Shown piece by piece: positions 33,300 to 44,900 of a stretch of DNA of 64,000 nt. Below the pieces are notes generated by a model that saw only the letters and a program-made list of their open reading frames with translations, was not told the origin of the DNA and made no database searches. Source of the DNA: Marthasterias glacialis (lineage: Eukaryota; Echinodermata; Asteroidea; Forcipulatida; Asteriidae); NCBI GenBank assembly GCA_911728455.2, contig OU452224.1, positions 3,410,001-3,474,000 of the forward strand. The letters are read 5' to 3'. Position numbers and translations under genes: made by a program. Position 1 is the first letter of the stretch; each line of letters starts with the position of its first letter.

Positions 33300-34940
33300 A
33301 TTACTTTAAGTTCATTATTAATTATTATCCTAGTCCGTTATAATAATACCGGCTACCAGTTAATTCCTGCACAATTCTAAAAGCCATACCCATAACACAA
33401 GAGTAACGCCATTGGTGAGTGCTGTCGGGAACCAGCGCAACCAGTTGTGCGTCAACGTTTATAACCACTGATACGTCGCGGCAAACCGACTCTTCGGATC
33501 GCTTCGGTCCCCGGTAGCCCATACTGAACAAGTTCGCGCAGGAATGCGAAACAGTCTAACAGTTTATTTTTAAAAATGACTTGTTGGTTGAATCCTTAAG
33601 AAAATTCTATTGAGACAGCATTAAACTGCACAAAATCAGTAATTAACTATGCTCACCTCCGGGATCTGCTAAAACAATGGACTTTTCAAGGTTTTCTGAT
33701 GAAAGATTTCGACAGTTTTACTTCTAAATGTTAAGTCAATCATGATATCAATAGAAAGAGCACATCGCCATCTTTAAATTAGATCCGGTAAGTTTTATGA
33801 ATGAACCGATTGACAGTGTCTGAAACTAATATCACTTCGCCCATACGTCATGCGATTTTACAATGCACGAGTCAATGGGTCACAAGATCTCATTCACAAA
33901 AAACGTTAACGGACAAACAGCGCCCTCTAGCGGTTGTGGTGCTCGCTACTACAGTTCTTTTTTGTAATCAGATCTCGCCAAAACTAGGCTCTATGTGTTC
34001 TTTCAACAAAAACTGGTCAAAACTGCCCGTACCGTCGATAATATCAGTCTTGTGTCGTAACCCTCCGGTCTCCGACCGTCGGGAGGATGGAGGGTTACGA
34101 TTATCGCAACTAGGCCAGAGTCAGAGACCAGACCACGACATCACTTCTGTGAGAGTGATTTTGCTCAGTCAGAGGTTCTGATTTCTTCACTAGCATTGAG
34201 TACTTGTAAACATAATCACAAGTGTGATTAAAACACGAGAAAAGAATGATTTTAATTTATAATTACCAAATTTATTTAGAAATAGCAGGCAACAAAACTC
34301 CACGAAGTCATCCCCTGGGCGCCGCCATTTTGTACATGCTTAGATTGTTCGTTAGTTCTTTACTCTAATAAGTTTGAAGGATAAACCATTGAAGACATTG
34401 GGTGAATTATGTTAAATCTGTAAATCTGCAATAATTTGACATAAAATTTGTAGAATAATTAAATTAAAAAAGACAGGAAAACAAAAACTAAGAATAATAA
34501 GAATAAAAAAATTGTGTTATTAAAACAAAACAAAAACACACTTTTAATTGTAAGTTGCTAATCTAAAGCAAATCTACCCCCTTCTGTCTTTTTTGAGTTG
34601 TTCCGGAAGTTCGGCGCGGGACATTCTGTTCTACTTTTAAGTAAAGGCGAAAGATGCAAACCACTTTGAAGCAACATTCTTGAAGTTATTTTAAGAAAAT
34701 GAGAGTAAGTTGGCAAGAATAAATAAAGTATGTTTCTGTGAAGTCTGAAGATAGAGTAATAGGTAAGGCATGTAATGGTGAGGCTTAACCACCAAACTTA
34801 AAGTTAAACTACAGGCAGGAAAGTTTTCAAGTTCAAGTTTCTGGGTCAGTCACTAAATAAAATACTAATGACAATGTTAAATGTAATTCAGACCATTTCA
34901 GACATTGTCAATCAATCATCAATGTCAGTTCAGTCTACTC
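33300..34940. other. RMI1 upstream region
   Basis: Intergenic or RMI1 5' intron. No coding gene is supported. It holds a fragment of the 28555 palindrome arm (33948-34008), an inverted repeat with CGTAACCCTCC (34057) against GGAGGGTTACG (34089), and a candidate non-coding RMI1 exon ending near 34704 at AATGAGA/GTAAGTTGG after a CpG-containing stretch (34600-34650). Confidence 0.4.
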
Positions 34941-34949
34941 CCACAGCTA

Positions 34950-35097
34950 GACTCAGTAACTGGGGCGCTATACTCCTTTTTCTTGAAATTTTTGACATTA
35001 TTGGACGTACTACTAGTACTACTACTAGTTCGATCGATAATGTCGAGAAAAAAAAAAGTTTAGCGCCCCAGTTACTGAATACTTTACTGGGTCTATC
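34950..35097. mobile_element. MITE with CAGTAACTGGGGCGCTA terminal inverted repeats
   Basis: The left end CAGTAACTGGGGCGCTATAC and the right end TAGCGCCCCAGTTACTG enclose a hairpin-like centre (TACTACTAGTACTACTACTAG) and GACATTATTGG/CGATAATGTC arms. A partial copy lies at 12985. No ORF. Confidence 0.85.
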
Positions 35098-35109
35098 CCA
35101 TGGCATAAT

Positions 35110-35745
35110 GATGATCTCAGCCATTTTTATTAAAGTTGTATGTTGTGACAGTCATTGATACTATTATTAATCACATTACTGCTTCATAAACTACCAGTAT
35201 TCTACTACAAAAGAGGTTTATTTTGAGTTGTGCACTACCGGCGTCAGACGACTATGTAGCCACTACCCGCCTGTTATTTTGTTTGTAATGTGGGCCTAAA
35301 TGATAAATCACTGTAAAAAAAGGGTAAAGAACGTTGGAAAAGTGAGCATTTACATCTAGCCTTGCGAAATTTCAAATTGGCAAAGGAATCACACAGTTTT
35401 GGAAAGTAATTTCTTTGGATGATTCAGCTTCAAAACTTTGAAATTCTTGTGTTGAAAAGTTTGTGATCGCGGTCGTCTGGCCCAAATGTTCTGTCGCGCA
35501 CCAGCGTAGTAGTACACATCTTGCTGGAACTGTCCTTACTGGCTTTATTCCGCCACTTGAAGGTCTCTGGAACAAACTCTGGAATATTTTTCACAGATTT
35601 CGAGAGAGAAAAAGCCTCGATCGAATAAACAAATGCGACAGTCATCACGTACCGTACCGCACTTTCCTATGGAGGACGTCGTGTTCGTTTACATTCAATA
35701 CCCACAATAGGTCATGTGACGCGGGTACCGCAATCGGTCTATTAT
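35110..35745. mobile_element. GCAATCGGTCTATT element, copy 1 (5' truncated)
   Basis: This is an inverted copy of the element at 56836-57612. Shared blocks include CGACTATGTAGCCAC, GGTAAAGAACGTTGGAAAAG, ACTGTCCTTACTGGCTTTAT and CGCACTTTCCTATGGAGGAC, and the end is GCAATCGGTCTATT. The other terminus seen in the second copy is missing, next to the MITE at 34950. It sits just upstream of the RMI1 start exon. Confidence 0.85.
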
Positions 35746-35951
35746 CTCTATTATGGTCATTGCCTTGGTGCCCCTTGAAATGTTCCAGTACAAATTTACA
35801 CTTGCCTCATAGAGGTACCCTTTACTAAAGAAAAACTGCCTTACCCTTACAAGAATGGAGTATTACACCTGTAACTATTCAGCTAGTTTTATTGCCGTAC
35901 CTTTCATTGTAGATTGATTTATTTTAAACTTGATTCTCTTTCAGGTACACA

Positions 35952-38900
35952 ATGAATTTGCAGGTTCCAGAAGTTACTGCATTTCTTAAGGCCAGACATG
36001 TTCTAGTCCTTGAAGACTGGACAGTGGAGTGCCTGGACTGGCTCAAACAAGAGTACCAGGTAAGTGAGATGGGGTGGATGTAGGGTCTAAGTGATTGCTC
36101 AATACTCTGCTGGTATCTGTGTACAAACGGCCTAAACAAAATCAGGACTCACCCTTAACACTAGCCTGGCATACATTGTCTAGTAAAAACTGTTATGGGC
36201 TAGTAAACACCACTTCTCAACTTGCCCTGTGGGCTACTATAAAAACTGTGCAACTTACTTGTTTATAATGCTCATACTTCTTCCTTTTCAGATGCGAATA
36301 ATACATTTTAGAAATAGGTTAATTGATTTTTGAGTGTGGGAGTGTAGCTTCATTTGACCCTTAAACTGGTTGTGATCGCTACCATTAGTATCAGGAAGAT
36401 ACATTTATGACAATACATGTTTAAAATTTGGGCAACAAGAACTTCCTGGGGGCAAGTAAAATGCACAGTTTACTAGCCCCTTGGGCTACTTTACAAAAAG
36501 CTTAAGCGCAAGGCCTGAAAATCAGAAACAAAAACTGATTTTGTGGAGCAGTTTTCTGTGACCCCCTGTGATGTTTGTGATTTATTTTGAGGCCATTAAT
36601 TGTGCACATATACCAGCAAAGTATTGGGAATTCACTTTGGACCCTACATCCACTAGGGCCCAATTTCATGGCTCTGCTCACCGTGGAATTCTGCCCTTCT
36701 GGCTCATAGAATCGTGTACTTTACAGGGCATGGTAAGTGCAGAATTCTGTGGTTCTACTTTTTTTTCTTTGTAAAGCGCCCAAAGGCCCAAAAGGCGTAT
36801 TGGGTGCTATATCAAGGACTTATAAGGGGCACTATCATTAGAAAATCTTAAAGTCTATGGGAAACTTTCCAAGGGGCACCAAGGCCAAGACCAAGGCAGC
36901 AGAGGCCATCACAGATTTCATCTGACAAACGTGACTACTCTTTTGTACAGCTGGACATCTGGTTAAAGAATTTTTATACTTTCAATCTGTTCTTTGGTCA
37001 CACCCATGTTTTGAGCAAAATTATTATTTGTTCTCAAAATCAGGGTCAGAATGTCACTCCAGATGAGATGAAGCAGTATGTTTACGATCAGTGGCTAGAT
37101 TCCGATCTCGAAGAAATCGCTGCACCATCTCTACCTCACAATATATCACAGCAGAAGAAGACACTTCTCTCCGGCAATTATGCTCTGCAGGTAAGAATCT
37201 ATGCACAAACTGGAACACTCAAAGCACTTATTACTTAAATCCCAGGTATGCAGAGCTATGGTTGAATTATGAGATCCATTTATTTTAGCACCTTGGAAGG
37301 TTTTTCAAGGAGATGCGGCGCAATCTACAGCCAACCATGACAGAAACATCAGGGCTAACTGCTTTTCCTAATGATAAGTGTACTGGGTTCTTTTACAAGC
37401 GTCACACAACACACAAGACCTATAATTTTACGTCCCCTCCGAAGGAAAAAGCAAGTCTGGTTACTAGTGTCTTGCTCAAGGACACAAGCGCCAGGACAGA
37501 GACCCGAACCCACACTCGGACAACCACCTTAACGTGAGTCTGGTGCACTGGACTGTCGGCCATGACAGTCACAACACTTTCTTGCCAGGTAAAAAGGTTT
37601 TCCCCTTAGAAAATCATGGGTCGAGACCAGGGTAACTTGGGCTATGGCCAGCGTGTCAGCTGTGAAATTTCAGACCTTGCTTTCTATATACTTACTCATT
37701 TTGTTTCTGCCATTCAACCTGGGATTTAAAAAACCCCTCTGTTCAAGCGTATTGCCTCTCCCTACCTTGTCTTGATCTTGGGACTTTGCAGAATTGTTCA
37801 CAAAGATTTTCCGACAGTATTACTCTTTTACAGTAAAAACATGTTTGTGGGTCATGTTTCCACCTCCTTATATGAGGGGAATGTGATTGTTTCTCTCATT
37901 ACTTTCTTGACTGTTGTATTCCATCAGTAACAAGGCCCATCATGGCGTGTCATGGCGGAGTGGTTAAGTACACTGGACTCAAGCTCTGGTGTTTCTGATC
38001 AGCAGAGTGTGGGTTCCAGTCCCGGTCGTGACACTTGTGTCCTTCAGCAAGACACTTAACCATTATTGCTTTGTCCTTTGGATGGCATGTAAAGCCATAG
38101 GCCCCGTGTGTTGTATCAATATCAACACACGTAAAAGAACCTAAAAATACTTATCGCTAAGAGAAGGGGTTCGCCCTGGTGTTTCTGGCATGGTTAGTAG
38201 CTACAACTTGCTCCCACAAGTTGGTGGTGATGTTTCCGTGAGGACGCTTTGTCGACTATATGATACAGATACAGAAAAAGTACGTAAAAGTACCTAGAAA
38301 CACTTATCGCTAAGAGAAGGGGTTCGCCCCGGTGTTTCTCGCGTGGTTAGTAGCTACAACTGGCTCCCACAAGTTGGTGTGATGTTTCCGTAAGGATGCT
38401 TTGCTGACTATGTGATACAAATACATATATTAACATGGGGCCAGAAACCCCACAACTGAACAAGTCCTGCAGAACGTCCAGATATACTTTTGCAAATTTA
38501 CTAGTGTGTACTACTAACTTTAGAATTCTAAACAGTTCAGACAAGAACAAAATATTTTAGATCTTATAAAAGATGTTTGTGGTCCAGTAACAGTTCTGAG
38601 CGACACAACCTGTGATTAAGTGGAGATTTTCTTAAAATTTATGTCCCAAGTGTTCTTTCAAATTCTTTTTAGTCCTTTTTCTACTTCCAAAAATTGTCTA
38701 ATTCTGTTATGCGTTATAATCACCAGTTTTAAATGTCTAGTGGTAAATGATTTTAAATGTTCTAAGTTTCATGTTATATTGAATTGCTGCACCGACAAGC
38801 TTCTTTCCATTTTTCTCCAAGTTTTAGAACTTTGTAGATAGCAGATACTGTTATTAATTGTTGATATTCCATTTATAATTGTTTAGATCAATTCATTGCA

Positions 38901-41900
38901 AGACGTCAGTATTCCTGCATATGGTCAGTTAGTCAAACTACAAGGGAAAGAGAATGAAAATGTTCTTGTGTGTGCAACGCAGCAGACCCAGCAAACTCAA
39001 AACAAGGTAGAAGTTTTGTAATTGTTGTCACTCAACAGAATGCTCACAAAAAAATTAAATAACAAGAATGATGACAAAACAGGGAGACTGCCAACAAGGG
39101 CTAGATAGTTCAGTTGGTAGAGAACCAGCATGTAAATCCGGAGGTTGCAGGTTTAAATCCTTGGAATTGAACCCATGACCGTCATTTAAGACCCTGCATT
39201 GTTGTGGCCGAGGGATACGCACGGCCGCGACCCTGCCGATCTTAAACAACCATTCAAGACCCCCTCAACATTCGTCACTCTGTATTAATTTGTCAAAACC
39301 AATGTCAGTTTTTTAAGACAGGCACGTATCTTCTGAGCTTACCAGTTGGTTACCTAATTTCATTTTTTTTAACCAATTTTCTTAATTGTAGTTTGAGCCC
39401 AAATCAAACCGGATGCTAATGCTACAATTGACTGATGGTCACCAGTCGTTAGAGGGCATGGAGTACCAGCCAATACCAGGTCTCAGTGTAGATACACCAC
39501 CTGGTACTAAGGTAAATCACTGGTAACCAGTTGGTGCCGGGATTGTTCCATTTTTTTCCATCCAGTCTGATGGGATTATTTTCTTGGAATTCCCGGAATC
39601 ATTTTCCATTGAGAGTACAGCTGGCACAAAGAAAAACTTGACTTGACAAAGCCAAGAGAGCAAAGATTCTCTTTATATAGTACCGAGATTTTTGTTTTCT
39701 TTATCAAGAAAATGTCAAATACATGCACCGTGAATTGCAAAGCCTCGGCCGTAAGCTACGGCATAGGATTGGTACTAAACCCAGAACCATGCTTGGATCC
39801 CGGTTCACTCTGACTAACCTCCATTGAGCTGAAATATAATGAATAAACAATATAAATATAATGAATAAACAATGCCGACACGATAATCGCTAGTGGGGAC
39901 GAGAAAAAATTAACAAATTCCAGCGGCAACTGGTTAAGGGAAGCGGCATCACATTGTAAACCCTTAAAAATGGGTCTTATAATTCAAAAACTTAGTACGC
40001 CTGTCGTTAAAATAATAAGCGCTTTGACTTTAGAGACACCCATAGATAAAGCACTATAAGGACTGAGTATTATTGTAAGTACCAATCCTCCATAAAAACA
40101 TTTTAATCTGGAATGCAGACGGGCAACCACCAATAAATCCATTCCAAATGCCTTTTCGTCACTGTTTGTCAGCAGATCTTGGTGTGTGGAACCGTGCAGT
40201 GTCGACTTGGTGTCCTTCTACTTACAGCTCAGAATGTCAAAGTTCTTGGTGGTGATGTAGAGACTTTATTAGAGACAAACTCAAAGCTCCAAATTCTGTC
40301 TAATGTTCTGTAAGTAAACACTTCAACTGGTAACTTTTGCACTGTGTGGTTGTAAGAGGAGATGGTAAACACAAACCTAGGTCAGTTTCGTACAAAAACG
40401 TATCAGGTACACCACAGGCAGGGTATGCCTTTGGTATTTGGAACCATATGTTTGTTTCAATCCTGTATAATTGTTGGGTTACGGGTCACAGTGCTAGTCA
40501 CTTTTGAGGGTCCCTCGGTTTCATTACCAGAAAGATGTACAATAATGATGTTAATAACTTGTAATAACTTGGTGCTACTGTAAGCTTCTTGCTTGAAATT
40601 CCACCTCACAAAATTTGAAGTCCTACTCAGATGCGGAGAACCTCACTTATTTGTATCGTCACTATGCAAGTTTTGAAGTCTACTTATGAGTGATATTTCC
40701 ATGCTGCAAATTTCTCAAAATTGTAAGTCTGCTTGTCACATACCACTTTATATCATGAAAACTGGAAGCTTGGAACAAAAAAAACCCACACAAACCAGTC
40801 AGTGTTGCACTTTTTGCCTTGAAAATGTTTGTATTCGGTTCTTTAAACACAGAGGAGTGAATGGGAGTCAAGTCAGCCAGCAGGAACCAGTTCAAACTGC
40901 ATCAAACCGGCGAGAACCAGTCATTCAAGACACCATTGATCTCACAATGAACACCAACAGCAGTAATGACAATGCTCTTAGAAACAGGGGTACCAATCAA
41001 GGCAAGTTAATATCATTCCTCTCTCTTTCATCTCAAAAATACTACAGGCCTGAGATTGCTTCGCTCTTGAAAGGGCAAGGGTACCAAGGCATTTTCTTCT
41101 TGATAAAGGGCACCTCTATGAGGAAATTGTAAAATTTCTATTGGAACATTTCAAGGGCACCAAGGCGATGTCCAGGGGCAACGGAGGCAATTGCCTCCAT
41201 GAAGTATCAGGCCTAGTACTATCTCATCTTATTTTAATTTATTTATTTCTGGAATCCATAAGTCTCTGTTAAGTAGAGTGGGTTCGAGTCCTGGTCTTGA
41301 CACTCTTGTCATTAAGCGAGACACTTAACCATTATTGCTTTGTCCTTCAGATGGGACGTAAAGCCGTAGGTCCTGTGTGTTGTTTTAAAGGCGCCTGCTC
41401 GTCACCATTACTCGACGATTGTTTCTGTGGCAAAAAACGACCATGTACATGTACCTAGTTTACGTACAATGCATGCACCGGTCAAAGGTGATCTTTCGTG
41501 GCATGAATTTGTTTGTCGCGCGTTGACGAGTGGGTGTCTTAAAGAACTATTAATGCATGCTAAAGAACCCAGTACCTTTTCGCTAAGAGAAGGGGTTCAC
41601 CCAAGTGTTACTAGCATGGTAGGCTGCAAGTGGCCACTGTGATTTAGATGCTGAACAGGCTTTGATGAGAATTGCCATAGATGTATATGTAGAAGACCTC
41701 TGTTCTCGAATGCTGGGGTCACGGAATTGAATCCTACCTGAGTAGTGTTAAGGGTAGAACCATGATATCATTCTGTATCCCCAGTGCAATGATTACACCC
41801 ATTACATGAAAGTTATATATTTTCTTATACAGTATTATCCAGGATGAATGAGGCAGTGTTTGATGATGAAGCAGGATTCAGTGATGGCCTTGGCGGTGAC

Positions 41901-44900
41901 CTCGATGCCTTAATGCTGAATGAAATCCAACAGATTGAAGAGATGGACAGGATACAACAAATGGCAAGCAGTGTAAGGCAATACACCATCGTGTCATTGG
42001 CTGTTTATGAAACACGACTTGGGCTTGGGCTTGGGCTTAGGCTCCATTGTTTATTTAGAAAACGTGTTAGAAAACGTGTGCTTTCCTTGCGGGGCTTCAA
42101 ACAGGAGGACAGAGCCCAAGCCGGAGCCCAAGCCCAAGCCGTGGTTTCGTAAACGGACATAGTCTTGATTCCAAGACCATGGGTCCACTCGATCGTCCGA
42201 AGGTTCAATAATCCGAAGGTTTATTAGTTATCAAACTTTGTTTTACTTTTATTTTTTGGATTATCAAAATATTATATCAAATGCTTGGATTAATAAACCT
42301 TATTTGTTTTTCGGACAAATGACCCCTCAATTATGGGAAATTGTGTGTTCCGACTATCGAACATTCGGACTATTAAACCGTCAGATCATTGAGTGGCGCC
42401 CAGTGTTTTCACGTACACACAAAATATGTATTATAAATATGTACAATGTACTTGTATGTAATGAATAAACCACAGAGGGCGCTGTGCGCTTTATTTCCCG
42501 AGTTATGGATCCCACCATTGGAGAGGTTTCACGTGACGTCACCCGAGACATTTTTCTAATGCTGCGTGCACAACATACGCTGGAAATCATTCAGCAGACG
42601 ACATGTCAGCCATTGACTTTGTACATGGCTGGACCCAACATGGCTGCGAAATGAACTTTTCCTGGGGTCACGCAACCTCTCTGTGAACAGCGTCCTCACA
42701 GCGCCCTCTTTGGTTTATTCATTACATACATGTACATTGTACATAATCCGTTTGTGAAAACACCATGGTCTGGAACCAAGACTAATCGTGTCACTGCTAA
42801 CTAATCTCCCAAAATAGCATTTACATTATGTACGAGTTTGAAAGAACACTCATGTTGTATCTTGTTAGATATCCCAGTCTCCTGACGATGACCATAGCAG
42901 ATTAGTTGAAATGTTGAGACTAATAATATCTCACTCCATGGCAAAGAAGATCATACGAGAAATCCCCTCGATCCACCAAGCGAAAGTAGAAGTAACTAAA
43001 TTTTGTCCTATCAACTTTGACACAAGATATTGATCAAATGTACTAAATAAAAAAATGTCAGCTGTCTAACTTTCTAACAAGCAATTTATCTATTATTTGG
43101 TGCTGTCTGCATTAGGACTCATTTTGATGAAACTTTTCCAAAGTAAATATTTGAGTTTACATCCTAAAATACAATGTTGTAATTCTGTGTGGTCAAGGCT
43201 GATGAGGAGACCGAATGGCCAGCTGAGGATGAAATCGATGAGATGTGGTTAGAACAAGTGGAGCAGAATCTCAACGTCCAGGGACCCAGTCATCTCGATA
43301 AGGCCGTTCCGACTGCCTCCAATTCGTCAGTAGTTTCCTCAACCAGTAATCGTCAAGATGTCAAGAAAGTCCAGGAAGAGATCAATATTGCCCACCACAG
43401 TGTGACCAGGGCTGCTTCCCTCTCAAAACCGAAGAGAAGTTTCCCATTGGAAAGCAAAGTTCACATGAGCGAATGTAAAGAACAGACTGAAGTCAGACTG
43501 CAAGATAAGAAGACAGAAGTTAGTCTCTCTAAGCCAAGTGGAAACAATGTGCATCTAAAACAGGATGCGACACTGAATACTTTAAAAAAGGAACCTGAGT
43601 TGAAGAAACTTTCCACAGTTAAATCGGAGTTTGTTCCAGAAAGTCATAGCAGTGTCAGCTCTGTTTCTGCAAACTCAAATAAACTTGTAAGTGACAAAAG
43701 CCAGAACTCAACCATTCTGCCAGATTCTTTCGGGCATAAGTCAAGAATCAATACTGGCCAAACTTCAAATGCTGCGTGTTTGTCGAAGAAAGTCTCTCCG
43801 ACCTGTACTAAAGTAGTTACTGATTTAAAGCAGTGGAATCAACAGGCAAGACCTGCACATCAAAAAGACCCCACCAGTTCCAGAAGCATTTATAGTCAAG
43901 ACTTACAAACAGTTTCGGGAAAGCCAGCCCCAGTGGCGGGGATCGCTGCACGTATAACCAAAGAGCCCTCAGGCAAAGACACATCCAATCCGTCCATTTT
44001 AGCTACCGCATCATCTGCCGATACACCAAATTCTACCTCATGCTCAGAAGGGAGTGGGGCTGATGCATTTGAGAGCATAAGTTCTGCCAAACGAAGAAGA
44101 TTCCATTCAAGTGAAGGTCAGTTATACTATGTTGGGTACTTGATTTTCAGAAGAATGAGTTAATAAAAATTAGTCTCCAATGGAAGACTTTTGTGACACT
44201 AGGTGGCAGCAGACTTACTGGGTGAAACCAATGGTTCTCAGAAATATGTGCATTTTAGTATCTTTGGTATGTAACTGAACCGTTCATACAGTGGTCACCC
44301 TGCCCTCCTTTAGTACCTATATGGTGCGTTTGATTAGCTTCCCCGGGTTGACCCAGGTCTGACCCCCAGTGCGTTTGAGTAGCTTTGACATCATTGTCGT
44401 GGCTCACCCGGGTCAGCCCCCAGTAACCTGCTTTTGGAGCAGGTTACCTGGAGATGACCCAAGTGCATGACGTCACAACAAAAGACTTCCTCAATGGCCC
44501 CCTTTTTTTGTTCTATTCAGCACTTTCAAGAAGTTTGACACACATTTTCACCCTGAAACAATGACTTTTTTGAGCATTTTGTAATTTTTGTATTTGTAAA
44601 CGTGTACTCTTGTATTAAGCCGGGCTTGTAAAATAAATTAACGTTACAGTTCACCGCGGGAATAATTATTTTACGATCTTTTCGTGAATCATGAAGAGTT
44701 TCGGACGTAATGCTAACAATAAAAGTAGTTCCAATCAGCTGTCCCAAGATGCGTTGGTATGAATGCTAGGGGAAGTTGGCGCTTGGATGAGCAAAACCGG
44801 TTCGACCCAGGCAAGCTAATCGAACACACCCATAAATGCATGTTATAGTGTCTTTACTAATTTGGCTTAAAAAACCCAGTTCTATTGATTCTGCCCATCA

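Larger units (their letters stand above)
41002..41832 (+). other. RMI1: GC-AG intron in RMI1
   Basis: The donor is CAAG/GCAAGT, the usual context of GC donors, and the acceptor is ATACAG (41832). Only the GC donor keeps the frame (Asn-Gln-Val-Leu-Ser-Arg-Met-Asn). The next GT, 5 nt further on, shifts the frame to an early stop. Confidence 0.85.
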
